In this document: positions 1 through 9,586 of the stretch, in pieces
Layout of the letters: each line of letters begins with the position of its first letter
How positions within the stretch are numbered: the first letter of the stretch is position 1
DNA from: Phymatolithon calcareum
Lineage: Eukaryota; Rhodophyta; Florideophyceae; Hapalidiales
Direction of reading: 5' to 3'
Assembly: GCA_977006965.1 (NCBI GenBank)
Contig: OZ345358.1
Location: 1,984,001-2,048,000, forward strand
DNA: 64,000 nucleotides
Notes under the pieces: model-generated
Databases searched by the model: none
Told to the model about the DNA's origin: nothing
Seen by the model: the letters and a program-made list of their open reading frames with translations, nothing else
Made by a program: the position numbers and the translations under genes

Positions 1-201
1 ATTATGGTGCTGTACGAGAAGATTCTGGATTGGAAGAAGATGAACCAGAAGTACAATGACGTCTACGCGCAGAAGTTTGAAGTTACGCAGGGAATTGAGG
101 ACAGCGATCAGGACGAGGCCGAAGGACTATCCACTCAAGGAACGGATCACGGTTCGCGCTCAACGTTGATGCACAACGGCAACTGGTCGAAACTGGCTTA
201 A
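1..201 (+). CDS. C-terminal end of a protein cut by the window edge
   Basis: The frame is open from the first base and ends at a TAA after 66 codons, so the gene begins upstream of the window. The visible part starts with a lysine- and tyrosine-rich helical stretch (LYEKILDWKKMNQKYNDVY) and continues into an acidic, Gln/Asp/Ser-rich tail that looks disordered. No domain is recognisable. The next 300 bases hold no convincing gene. Confidence 0.45.
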   Translation: MMVLYEKILDWKKMNQKYNDVYAQKFEVTQGIEDSDQDEAEGLSTQGTDHGSRSTLMHNGNWSKLA

Positions 202-502
202 CTGGGCGCCATTAATGAGTTATTGAAGTTCTATTGCGTCTGCAGTGTCATTTCCTGTTGTTTGCACTGTACTATGGTTTTATCTCTGGTTGAAGACAGT
301 ATTGTTGATCATGTGTGATTGTATTGGAGGCGCTCATCGTTTCGTGCCGTAAAGTAAAAGTAAAGCGCCGCATTCATTGTATTGAACATATTCTGTTCAA
401 AGTCTTTTCTTTGACCTTAATGTATAGCAAACGATCGTATAGGGAAAGACTTTATCATGCTTGGAGTTTGTTGATTTATCGAAATGCACAGCTACTTACT
501 TC

Positions 503-1198
503 TCACCTTCTTTCTTGGCTGCCAGTCTTCGCCCTTTTCACTGGCCGGATGGAGTCTGAATCCTCATTATTATTACCATCCGGCGGCTGATCGGCAGCTT
601 CATCGCTCAAATGTCGCGGTTGAGCTCGACGGACAACTGGAATTTTAGTTTCAGTACCTGGCAGTGGTCCGGACTGCATGGATTCGTCTTCATCATGGAC
701 ATCATGAGGTAATGCGGAACTGACAACAGCTGCAACGCCGACGCCTGTGTCATGCATTTGGGGACCGGAAGTGTCTGAGGAATTCGCGCCGTCGTCAGTG
801 GTGTCTGAGTTCCGAAGCCAAACTTGCAGCTTAATTCGTGTGTTCCCAACTAAATGTTTAATGGAAAAGGCAAGAGAAAAAGAAGTACCGTGTCCAACAG
901 GTTCGGCTATCGGCTCTAGAGTCTCAGGTACAGCGTCTTGTGGGGGAGCAGTAAAGGACGAGAGCCGAATCCGCACTTGAAGGTTGATGCGAGCGCTTCC
1001 GATCTGCGCATCATACTTATTCATGCGGACGAACGGATCCGAGTCCACGCTTTGGTCAGCCATGATCCGATCTTGCCAACAAGCAAGGGCGGGTACGTAG
1101 GAGCGATCGATCAGATTGTAGAGACGCAGCACCTCGCCCGTAGATGCGAACTGCCGGCACCATGAGGCCAACCATTTGCGCGGGCTCGGGCCGGTCAT
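503..1198 (-). CDS. Hypothetical protein, 231 aa, with C-terminal nuclear-signal-like motif
   Basis: A single open frame of 231 codons. I do not recognise the family. The N-terminal half has alternating hydrophobic residues consistent with a small folded domain. Two similar stretches, INLQVRIRLSS and TRIKLQVWLRN, may be an internal duplication. The C-terminal third is acidic, Asp/Ser/Gly-rich and probably disordered, and it ends in a basic cluster (RPVKRAK) that resembles a nuclear localisation signal. The start is the first ATG, and a later start is possible. It runs convergently to the partial gene at the window edge. Confidence 0.45.
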   Translation of the reverse strand: MTGPSPRKWLASWCRQFASTGEVLRLYNLIDRSYVPALACWQDRIMADQSVDSDPFVRMNKYDAQIGSARINLQVRIRLSSFTAPPQDAVPETLEPIAEPVGHGTSFSLAFSIKHLVGNTRIKLQVWLRNSDTTDDGANSSDTSGPQMHDTGVGVAAVVSSALPHDVHDEDESMQSGPLPGTETKIPVVRRAQPRHLSDEAADQPPDGNNNEDSDSIRPVKRAKTGSQERR

Positions 1199-1407
1199 AC
1201 ATGGCTGCGTCTCGACCCACGCACATTTGTTGTTTTACCTCCCCATGCGGGAGGTCGCGAAATCTCCTTCAAGTGTGGTTTAATACTTCGGACGAACTGA
1301 ACGGCTTGTACCACCGATATCGATCCGATGGGATCCGGAGGGGAGTTACTGCATGTCTGGGTCTATCATAAGCTGTATCGTGTAATGAACTTCAAAAATA
1401 TATAATA

Positions 1408-1453
1408 TTTAAAGCAAAAATGCAGAAAATATTTTCTGTATTTTTGCTTTAAA
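1408..1453. repeat. Near-perfect 46-bp palindrome
   Basis: Arms of 23 bp with no spacer and one mismatch; the centre is AAAATATTTT. The sequence is A+T-rich and lies between genes. It is one of a set of such structures in the window. Confidence 0.85.
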
Positions 1454-1494
1454 TTTATTCCTACAGTCAGATATCTTTGTCTGTCGATAATGGC

Positions 1495-1518
1495 AAGTGC
1501 ACTTTATGAAGTGCACTT
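1495..1518. repeat. Doubled 10-bp palindrome
   Basis: AAGTGCACTT, itself self-complementary, occurs twice with the spacer TATG. The pair can form one 10-bp stem or two small cruciforms. Confidence 0.7.
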
Positions 1519-1967
1519 AATTGCATTCACATATGTAATACCATGCGCATGGGACAGAGCTCGTGCGATGCAGCGAACGCTACTGCGAGCTCGAGGCATT
1601 GGCTAATCGCCATGCAGCGCGAATTATCGCGGTGGCGATTAAGGCAGCAAAATGCTGACCACAGTGCTCCCTGTGCGGTACGGGATTGTAAGATGTCGGA
1701 AATCCGCTGGCAGCAATGTATCCCGCGCCCTGCACGAAAATATGTGACAAGAATAAGTCGTGTCGCGCCCCGAAGGCATACCTCCTCTCATTGTGCAATG
1801 TACAATGGAAATTCGGCACATATCGTCCAATTCGGTAACTTGCGGGCGTCAGAGGGGTCGGATTTATTAACTGTGACGCGGAGCTTGAAAGCCTCTTAGC
1901 CGTATTAGCGTACTGGAGCGATAAGCGAATCTTCTGGAAGAAGAGCTTTTGTTTTTATGCCCTCGAG

Positions 1968-4172
1968 TCAGCCTTTTCGAGGAGGGTATCCATCACACCA
2001 TGCTCTTACGTAAAATCCTGTACCGGGAGACTCCAGTCTACCTTCGAAATGATCAACTCTTGTCTTGTTTCGATCTGGACAGCATGCCCCAGGAATACAG
2101 TTGTGCAAATAGCCTGCCTTTCGTAAGCTCAAACTCACCTCCACGAAAGAGATCGATGCACCCATAGTAAAAAGTCGATTGTACAACTCAAAATCCCTAC
2201 GAGAACGACTGTGTGAGGGAACTTGGTCAGACGTATCACAGGGGCGCAGAGCGGCCCACAGTGCGGGGTCTTTGTCCACTTCGTGAATCCTCAGGAAACT
2301 GACAGCACACCAAATTGAGAGCCCTTCTCTCTCCCCCTGCAAGTCAGTGCCAATATTGTTGCGTGTGATAACAACTGGACAGTGAAATTTCTTATCTTCG
2401 GGTCTGGAACTGAAGATTTCGACAAGATTTCCTGCCGATAGGCTAGAGATCGGCATCCCGTTCTTCGCCATCGCACGTATCCTATCTCCGAATTCAATTG
2501 AAGATGATTCCTCAGAAAGATATGCACTTCGAAAAGCTCTGTAGATGTTACTGCGCGTTTCGGAAAGCGATCTTGGCGAACCCATTGCATTGGAAATTGT
2601 TTCCAGATCTCCTTCAATCACCCAGTTACATTCTACACTGTACACTTCACCAGCTCTTGGAGAGATTACAGATCTTCTTTCTGCAAGAAGAAAAATCGGC
2701 ACGCAGCATTGAGGACCTACAGCTCGTTTCACCGCAACACGGTCTCGTGGTGAAAGGCCAGTTTGCAAATTGGACACGCTTTGACGCCCAGCAAAAAGAC
2801 GGTAGCAGCCGAATAAAGCGATATCGTCCCCAGCCAGTGCATCGTGAACTACCATTGATAGACGCCGTTGCCAATCGTTGAATATTACGCTGTTCATGCA
2901 CTGAAGCTGAATATCCTTCTGGTTACTTTGACCAATAGCTCGTTTCAGACTTTGGTGAGCCTTTTCCATTACGAGCTCTCCAATCACCGAGATGTGTCCT
3001 ACCAATTGAAGGGTAGTGTGGACAAGTTCGATGAGTCTATGTGCGTTTGGCTTGTCGATACACTTCTTCGCAACGAGGCAATTATTTCGGTACTTAACGA
3101 GCTCAGATTTCCTCGCTCGTGACGTTGAGCTATTATCGATCGATAAAAAGTCCGTGTCCGCCATTGAGCACAGATGTCTCACACGACCAACATGTTCACG
3201 TGTTGTGCGCTGCACTTCGCGTATCCGTCGCTCTCCGCTGTCAGCATGGAATTCTTCGATGATGTCACGTGAATCTCGGTCGTCCCGGGGCAGTCTCCAC
3301 AATGCAGTTATTAGTCGCGCGGCTGACCCCACTAGTGAAATTGCTTCCCCGCACTGTCGGCTGGGAGACCTTCCATTGGCGACATTAATTGCGCTAGCTT
3401 CGCATCCCCTCAGGAATCCATGCTCCGCAACCATTCCGAGTGCGTATAACTCGGTCATGGACATAGAGTACAGACTTTGTTTATCTTTGTCGAAAAGTCT
3501 ATTCTGCACCGGAAGGTGACAGTCTCTTAGATTTCCAATCATGAAATCTTCACAGCTTTGCCTGTATTGTCTGGAGGGCAACAGTCTAGAGGCAGCGTTG
3601 ATGCAGTCCCGAAGATGTCCGGTGAGAAGGTGATCCGGTGCAACGAGACATGCTTTATACGGATCAATATAGCCGGTCAGCAGAGACTGACCGCAATCTG
3701 TGCGAGGTATGCGAGGTCTGACAGACATCATAGCCCTACGCATGGCATGAAGCGGAAGCTCATTCTCAGTATAGATCTCCTTCATTCCCAAACCTCTACA
3801 GGACTCATTTCTGGCTCCGCAATCACGGACTGCCAGCATTTGGTAGAATCCGCGGCATGCTGATGATCTCATGCCATGATCGTCCACACAAGTGTATCTG
3901 CTCCCTAGGAATCCAGTCGAGTACCTTGAGTGATTGCACAAACGACAGAACGTTTTTGCAGTGTGCCCAAGTGTGTCCAATGATGCATTCAGTGCAGGAG
4001 TGTCACCTAAAAAGCCGACCAAGTCCAAAACAATTCTCCGGCGAGTACCTGATGCATCCGTGTCAACGAATCCATCTGTCATGCCTTGCAAAATATCCTC
4101 CTTGATACGATGAAACGCACATGCGATTTTCACACCGGGAGGGGTCAGGGATAGAATGCGGACGGCGTTGGG
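1968..4172 (-). CDS. Transposase, Tnp2/CACTA-like, C-terminal part (shifted frame)
   Basis: The frame is open for about 735 codons. Near its start it contains DLVGFLGDTPALN followed by LGHTAKTFCRLC. This is the pattern of Tnp2/Plavaka-type (EnSpm/CACTA superfamily) transposases, with a GD.PA block followed by a GHTA..C..C zinc-binding pair. The first in-frame ATG or GTG lies late, and the similarity continues upstream through NAVRILSLTPPG. The frame is therefore the continuation of the neighbouring upstream frame and not a separate gene. The two frames are offset by one base around the run CTACCCCCAAC (about 4167-4178). The rest is Ser/Arg-rich without further motifs I can name. I cannot place the DDE residues. 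Family assignment is moderately sure; activity is doubtful. Confidence 0.6.
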   Translation of the reverse strand, partial: PNAVRILSLTPPGVKIACAFHRIKEDILQGMTDGFVDTDASGTRRRIVLDLVGFLGDTPALNASLDTLGHTAKTFCRLCNHSRYSTGFLGSRYTCVDDHGMRSSACRGFYQMLAVRDCGARNESCRGLGMKEIYTENELPLHAMRRAMMSVRPRIPRTDCGQSLLTGYIDPYKACLVAPDHLLTGHLRDCINAASRLLPSRQYRQSCEDFMIGNLRDCHLPVQNRLFDKDKQSLYSMSMTELYALGMVAEHGFLRGCEASAINVANGRSPSRQCGEAISLVGSAARLITALWRLPRDDRDSRDIIEEFHADSGERRIREVQRTTREHVGRVRHLCSMADTDFLSIDNSSTSRARKSELVKYRNNCLVAKKCIDKPNAHRLIELVHTTLQLVGHISVIGELVMEKAHQSLKRAIGQSNQKDIQLQCMNSVIFNDWQRRLSMVVHDALAGDDIALFGCYRLFAGRQSVSNLQTGLSPRDRVAVKRAVGPQCCVPIFLLAERRSVISPRAGEVYSVECNWVIEGDLETISNAMGSPRSLSETRSNIYRAFRSAYLSEESSSIEFGDRIRAMAKNGMPISSLSAGNLVEIFSSRPEDKKFHCPVVITRNNIGTDLQGEREGLSIWCAVSFLRIHEVDKDPALWAALRPCDTSDQVPSHSRSRRDFELYNRLFTMGASISFVEVSLSLRKAGYLHNCIPGACCPDRNKTRVDHFEGRLESPGTGFYVRAWCDGYPPRKG

Positions 4173-6025
4173 GGTAGCACGCGCATGTAAAATCCGTCCC
4201 CGGAAGCAGATTTCCCTTTCGTGACCTCAAATCCGTCCCAAAACAATAAAAACCGGTACACGAAGTAAGGCTCCCCGGACTCTAGGTGTCCTATGCTGCT
4301 GACCGGGTGATATCGGTCCGGTCCTCTTGGACGACTGTGCTCGCGCACTAGTCTACAGAGCACCACTTCGCGGTACAGCAATGCTGAATTCTCAGCCAAA
4401 GGTGCAGGATCGGTGCCGCTTCCCTCTGGCACCCAAAACATATGTCGGGAACGCTCTTCATTCTCTGTCCAGAACCTGTGCACAATAAAAACTCGAGGGC
4501 CCCGCTCAGCAATCACATCTTCCGATTCTGCTGTGCCACTAGGACGTAGCAAACACACGATATCACTTGGTTTAACCAAGGATTTTTCCCATCCTCTCCA
4601 GGCATTTTGCATTTGCTCTTTTCGGCGCCTGAAAGCCTCCTTTCTCCGCTTCAGAGCTTCGGCCATCGCAGGGGAGACTTTTCTTTTCTTTGGACGTCCG
4701 GTACCATTTTCATCGTGCGCCATTTCTTCCTCAGGCTCACTTTCCACAGGGAGCGCAGGTATCTCCACATCAACGGAGTCTAACGGCGACCGGTATTCTG
4801 CGAACGCGTACGCCTCCATGAGCCTTCGATCCCGTTCCAAAACGTTTTCCCCGAAGCGAGGGTCGAACTCCAATGATCCACGTCGTGATGAGTGGTGCAC
4901 AGTCCACGCACACGTAATCACTCCGCGTATATTCGCATGTCCATCCGCATTTACTCCGGTCTTGAACAAGGTGGTAATTTCGGGCCATAATTCCGGCGAT
5001 CCCAGAAGAGTAGCCTCCACTTCATCGCCAGTCTCTGCGAACCAGCTTCCGCTCTCCCCATCTACGCTTATGAATTGCGATGGTCCATAGAAGAACTCCC
5101 TGGCGGCCACAACAGGAATTGTATCGATGCAACGTGGATCGGAGCTAATTTGGACAGTTTCTCCTTCCGGCAGTGCCCTTTGAGCGGATTCTAAACTTGC
5201 AGACAGCATCAAATCAAAAACAGGGCTAGTGGCCACGTCTGCACGGGCATACTCACTGGGCAGAACGATACGCACGGGAACTTGCGGCCGTCCGTCATTT
5301 GAGTATGACTTAGGCCTCGCTCCAGCCTTGGAACTATCAATGTCTTCCATGCAGTCAATGCTTCTGGCGGCTAGAGAATTAAAGAGAATAGTCCTGAATG
5401 TATTGGAGAGAGTATTATAATAAGGAAGACAAGAAATATTGGTCTTCTCAAGTTGCACGTCTTCTTCATCCACCCCCGCATTTCTCCACGACCCTGCTCC
5501 TTGCGATCGCAACCGTTGGAATGCGTCTACGACCATTCTCACTGCTTGATACTGGAACTTGGTTAGTTTTTGACTGCCTGTCGTCAAAAGGAGGCCCCAT
5601 AACACGCGCCAGTTGTCCAATTTCAAGCCTGTGCCCGTTCCAGGAGCATCCTCTCGTCCATCATCACATGTGGTAAGAGATTGAACAACGTTCGATCCCT
5701 CCGATGCCATCGCCTCCACTGCACGGTCAAGAGGTTCGCCCTCTTCTTCACCAGGTTCGTTTCCGAAAATATCGTCCACCGGCGGGATGCCTTCTACACA
5801 GTCGGAGTCGGAATTCTCGTTAACTTGCTCCCCGAGAACAAAAACAGGATCCTCAGGGGTGTCAAGCAGTTCCGAAAGATCTTCACTGCCGCCATGGAGA
5901 GTGGGGATTGGCCCAGTACCCAGACTTTCCCCTCTGCGAGCTCCATTCTTTGTAGAGACGTTCGTGCGTGGGCCTCCGAACCTAAATCTGCTTCGGCGCT
6001 TACGTTTCCGTGGGCTGGGGTACAT
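4145..6025 (-). CDS. Transposase, Tnp2/CACTA-like, N-terminal part
   Basis: The start chosen is the ATG at 6025, just inside the tandem-repeat block. An upstream in-frame extension only translates the repeats. The N-terminus is basic (PSPRKRKRRSR). A long acidic region follows, and then a lysine-rich helix with two NLS-like clusters (GRPKKRKVS and ALKRRKEAFRRRKEQ). The last 60 residues (RFLLFWDGFEV, then SGDGFYMRVLPPTP) match the segment that precedes the conserved Tnp2 block in related transposases. The frame stops at 4145, while the protein similarity carries on in the -1 frame. Single-base loss, sequencing error or programmed frameshifting could each explain this. An upstream divergent gene lies 870 bp away. 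Confidence 0.55.
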   Translation of the reverse strand: MYPSPRKRKRRSRFRFGGPRTNVSTKNGARRGESLGTGPIPTLHGGSEDLSELLDTPEDPVFVLGEQVNENSDSDCVEGIPPVDDIFGNEPGEEEGEPLDRAVEAMASEGSNVVQSLTTCDDGREDAPGTGTGLKLDNWRVLWGLLLTTGSQKLTKFQYQAVRMVVDAFQRLRSQGAGSWRNAGVDEEDVQLEKTNISCLPYYNTLSNTFRTILFNSLAARSIDCMEDIDSSKAGARPKSYSNDGRPQVPVRIVLPSEYARADVATSPVFDLMLSASLESAQRALPEGETVQISSDPRCIDTIPVVAAREFFYGPSQFISVDGESGSWFAETGDEVEATLLGSPELWPEITTLFKTGVNADGHANIRGVITCAWTVHHSSRRGSLEFDPRFGENVLERDRRLMEAYAFAEYRSPLDSVDVEIPALPVESEPEEEMAHDENGTGRPKKRKVSPAMAEALKRRKEAFRRRKEQMQNAWRGWEKSLVKPSDIVCLLRPSGTAESEDVIAERGPRVFIVHRFWTENEERSRHMFWVPEGSGTDPAPLAENSALLYREVVLCRLVREHSRPRGPDRYHPVSSIGHLESGEPYFVYRFLLFWDGFEVTKGKSASGDGFYMRVLPPTPSAFYP

Positions 6026-6049
6026 GGAGACTTCTACGTGCTCCGACGG

Positions 6050-6385
6050 CAGTCTTCCGCGGGCGCGAGTAGGCCAGAGAGAGGACAACGTGAACTTCAA
6101 GCAGTATGATGCGGGCGCGAGTGGGCCGGAGAGAGGACGACTTGTCTGCCACGGGAGAGAGTAGGCCAGAGAGAAGACGACTTGAACTTCACGCAGGCTG
6201 CCGCGGGCGCGAATAGGCCGTAGAGAAGACGACTTGGACAAACGATCTGTAGCGCAACGTACGTTCTTGAGTATCGTCCAGAGGTCAGGCAGTCTGCCGC
6301 GGGCGCGAGTAGGCGGAGCGAGGACGACTTTGACAAATGACTTGGATCGTAACGTACGTTCCGCAGTATCGTCCCGTGGTCAGTA
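6050..6385. repeat. Degenerate tandem repeat block between divergent frames
   Basis: About five imperfect units share the core GCGGGCGCGAGTAGGCC followed by a GAGAGAAGACGACTTG-like tail, beginning near 6059, 6111, 6150, 6202 and 6299. The last two units also carry a second duplicated segment that starts with the palindrome AACGTACGTT (near 6257 and 6352). Position and structure fit subterminal transposase-binding repeats of a CACTA-type element, or a bidirectional control region. Confidence 0.65.
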
Positions 6386-6895
6386 CTTGAACGAAAACCC
6401 CTGTAACCTCGCTGGTCGATGCACCCCTCCGAAGCCGCTTGCGTCGACGATGTGCTGCGAAAAGAGATTAGGTACGGTGCTATATCGAACTGCAAAACAT
6501 GTGCTGCGTGGTCCGAGATTTCGGATCCCTTGCTGACGTATATGTATACATATCGCCACGCAGAAAGGATTACGACAGAAAGGGCGCATCTGAAGACAAT
6601 AATCTGGAGCATTGACACCACTGTGCTGTTGTGCTTTCGAAACCTGAACTGCTCGACGTTTGAACAAATCGATTTTCATATCCCTCTCATATGTGGCCTG
6701 CTGTACAATAGGGACAAAACCTGATTCAAACCTAGTTTCTTCGTGGTTCAAACTCCCCGGTCGGTCCGTCTGATAGAGAAGCCGCGACGACGACATTACA
6801 GAGTTTAATTTCCGGAGTGAGCAAACTTACCATGCATGCATGCCATGCATGGCATTGCTTGCAAGATGTATCTTCAGTGACGTGCAAATTCATTC
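6386..6895. other. Spacer between the repeat block and the divergent gene
   Basis: No supported gene. There is a local TATATGTATACATAT palindrome near 6538 and a CATGCATGCATGCC stretch near 6833. Confidence 0.4.
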
Positions 6896-8296
6896 ATGCG
6901 CGCACACTCGGGTGTGGCTGGTCATCTTCAGGGGATCCACTCTCGAAGGATCTGTCTCGCGCGTTTCGAGCCGTTCATCTGCGTACAGCTCTCTATGTGC
7001 CCTCAAGAAGTCATCTCCACGGAGACGGGAGAGGTTGTTTCTGCGCCTGTATCTGCTCCTGTGCGAACATGCGCCGGTCATGTGCAAAATACCGAACAGG
7101 CAAGGCCCCAGACAACGCCGTTTCATTCCTGTCCCCTACGTCCAGCACACGGACGTACTCGACACATTGTGCCCCGCCCCCTGCAGAATACTAGCCTCTT
7201 GACTCTGCCTTCCCAGCTTGGATCCGTTGACCGCGTGATGCAATCAGTCCCTAGTTGTCAACCCCAAGTTGGTCCAACATACTCAGCTTTGCGCCTTCCC
7301 CAAACGACGGCTGGTGACTTGGATGAGCTTCGCGCATCACACGCAGAGTTGGTCTTTAGGCTTACTAAGCTAACTTCCAGGATGGATACGACAGAAGAAC
7401 TACTCTATACTTCCAAAAAAAGTCACAGCGATGATAACGACGCTTCTGCGGTGCAGCGATGTCTCCTGTTTGCAAAAACGCGCGTTCTTGCCACGCTTAG
7501 TTCTGGTGGTACGGATATTGGGAACCACCTATCATGTCTTTTTGAGGGAAATAGCGTGGTACAGGCTTTACTGAAGTCCCAGTCCACCGATTGTACTCTG
7601 CGTGAGTTCTGCCTTCTATATTCGCATTTCCGATCGCGTCAAAATATTTCCTGTCGATTTCATCCCTCCGAGTACCACGCCTGTTTCCCAAGCGTTTCCA
7701 AAGCATTGCAACTGGACATAGTATTCGATTCGTACAAAGACTTTTGTGATGCCCTTTCCATGGACGCCCATGAGCGGGAAACAGGAGTGTACAAGGAGCG
7801 AACCGATCGCTCACGGGCACTGCGCGCAATTCAGGTACTCGGGGTTGATGTCAGAACTTCTCGAGAGCGCAAAATCCTACTAGGACGTGGTCTAACATCT
7901 TCCACACGACGCTTCCCCCTCTTGCATCAGAGCCCAGCCATTTGGAGAGACAACGCTTGGGAAGCAGGCTTTAATTTCAAAATTGAGACGAATGCTTTTG
8001 TGCCGCCCTCTGCCAGTTCTTCTTACAATTCGCAAGACTCTCGAAAACGCAGGCGATTATCCAATACTAATACAAATCTAGAAAATCCTCTCGTGTTTTC
8101 CTTATCCTGGCAAAGATTTCGTGGGGCTGCTACGCATGGCCCAGGACCCGAGCTTGTACCTGGGAACCTCCGCTCTTTCCTTCCAGCTGTACTATTACGC
8201 ACGCGTTTGTTGACTACCGACGTAGCTAACATTTTCTGCACGAAGTACAACGACCAGTTCCCAATAGAAATTATAACACAGGGCTTTAAACAGTAA
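6896..8296 (+). CDS. Unknown protein, 466 aa, possible accessory protein of the neighbouring transposon
   Basis: A single uninterrupted frame of 466 codons, divergent from the transposase across the tandem-repeat block. A later ATG at 6995 would also serve as start. No family is recognised. Residues of about 140-165 (DLDELRASHAELVFRLTKLTS) form a short coiled-coil-like helix. A basic cluster (SRKRRRLS) near residue 385 could be a nuclear signal. The central 200 residues look like a compact alpha-helical domain. Two-gene CACTA-type elements usually carry a second, DNA-binding protein, and the context suggests that role here. This is inference from position only. Confidence 0.45.
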   Translation: MRAHSGVAGHLQGIHSRRICLARFEPFICVQLSMCPQEVISTETGEVVSAPVSAPVRTCAGHVQNTEQARPQTTPFHSCPLRPAHGRTRHIVPRPLQNTSLLTLPSQLGSVDRVMQSVPSCQPQVGPTYSALRLPQTTAGDLDELRASHAELVFRLTKLTSRMDTTEELLYTSKKSHSDDNDASAVQRCLLFAKTRVLATLSSGGTDIGNHLSCLFEGNSVVQALLKSQSTDCTLREFCLLYSHFRSRQNISCRFHPSEYHACFPSVSKALQLDIVFDSYKDFCDALSMDAHERETGVYKERTDRSRALRAIQVLGVDVRTSRERKILLGRGLTSSTRRFPLLHQSPAIWRDNAWEAGFNFKIETNAFVPPSASSSYNSQDSRKRRRLSNTNTNLENPLVFSLSWQRFRGAATHGPGPELVPGNLRSFLPAVLLRTRLLTTDVANIFCTKYNDQFPIEIITQGFKQ

Positions 8297-9586
8297 AGAA
8301 CTTCTTCTCCATCGCATCAGATCCCGCACAGACGACTCCACTTACCAGTAGTGGACAACAGACCAGCTCGGTGTCTGTTCCGGTGAACCGCATCGGTGAT
8401 TACCTTCACCCAAACTTTGAGCGATTTTGGCGGTCATAAGCACGTTTGCAGTATAGGAAGCTTGTTTTGCGTTCGAATTGTGCACAAAACATTCATATTC
8501 AGTTATGCTCCAACTGAGGACGCTGTTTCCACATTTTGTTGCTGCTTTAACCGCTACTGTCTTTGGCCACGGCCACCACATACAAAAATCTGGTTCAAAC
8601 CACAATTTCTACAGGAAAAAACCTCATACCGAAAATTGTCGCTCCTCCAGTGCTGTCTCTACCAGAACACTTATGGGCCTCCATTCTGCCAATCACGAGT
8701 TGACTCATGCTGTCTCGGCACGCGTAAGCACACGATGTTATATACAAGGCGCTGTTCCGATTGCGCAGCTCGCGGCTCCAAATTGACGTGGTGGTTGCGG
8801 AAGAGGCGGCGTCAGGATGAGCGCCATCCCACTAGTGCCCTCTATTGCCTCACTTGTGGCACTGTACGGTACTGTTCGAAGATTGTGCCGGCGGGCATCG
8901 CTTTTTGGACAGGAGCGAGTTTCTGGAAACTTGTCCCCGTTGTCCCCACGTCGGTAGTGTGCAGAGCCCCGAGTACATGCCGTTCCGCAGCGGTTTTTAC
9001 GATATTTCCACTGACGTAGATTTCGGTCATTGATGTTCATCAATTTGCTCTCGGTCTTTAGTTAGATTTACAGTGAGCAAGGCTTCGCTTGCTGGAACCC
9101 CAAATAACCCCAACTCTATATACCTTCCGTTCCTCGTGCGTCTCCCAGGGAAGAAGAAGGTAGTCCTCAAAAACGATCAACGCGATCCCATTTCCCCTCT
9201 CTATATTTCTTCCAGATTTGCTCTTCGAGCAGGCGGTACAGTATTGATCCTAATCCAATGATCATACTTTTCTGAAATGGCAACTTTTTCGATCAGAACT
9301 CTCCATTTGTCGTACCTATCGACTCTTTGGTCCTGCTGCGAAATGGTGATGCTTCTTCAGCCGCCAGGGCTCTATTGCCACGCAACATTCCTTCAGCCCC
9401 GCAATGCAGCAGTTGCTCTCGAGCGCGCGTCATCGCGCGGGAAGGATCGCCGCGCAATGTAAATGTTCTTAACGAGCTCTCCGTTTCAGCGCGGCACCGA
9501 CGCGAAGCTTCCCAGCATGGCCTTTATCGCCTCCTTATCCCGTGTACAATGCATCTCCTATTGTTGCATATTCCTGCGACTTCGCG
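8297..9586. other. Intergenic, with a possible broken zinc-ribbon coding stretch
   Basis: Between 8730 and 9030 on the plus strand one frame shows CSDC followed about 27 residues later by CLTC. An overlapping frame then shows ETCPRC before a stop at 9031. This resembles a short Zn-ribbon coding segment with one frameshift or intron. I cannot name a family or connect it to the upstream gene. The rest (9031-9586) shows nothing. Confidence 0.3.

Larger units (their letters stand above)
1199..1967. other. Intergenic region with two palindromes
   Basis: No supported gene. It holds a 46-bp near-perfect palindrome and a doubled AAGTGCACTT palindrome. Short overlapping frames on both strands at 1540-1900 have no recognisable content. 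Confidence 0.5.
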
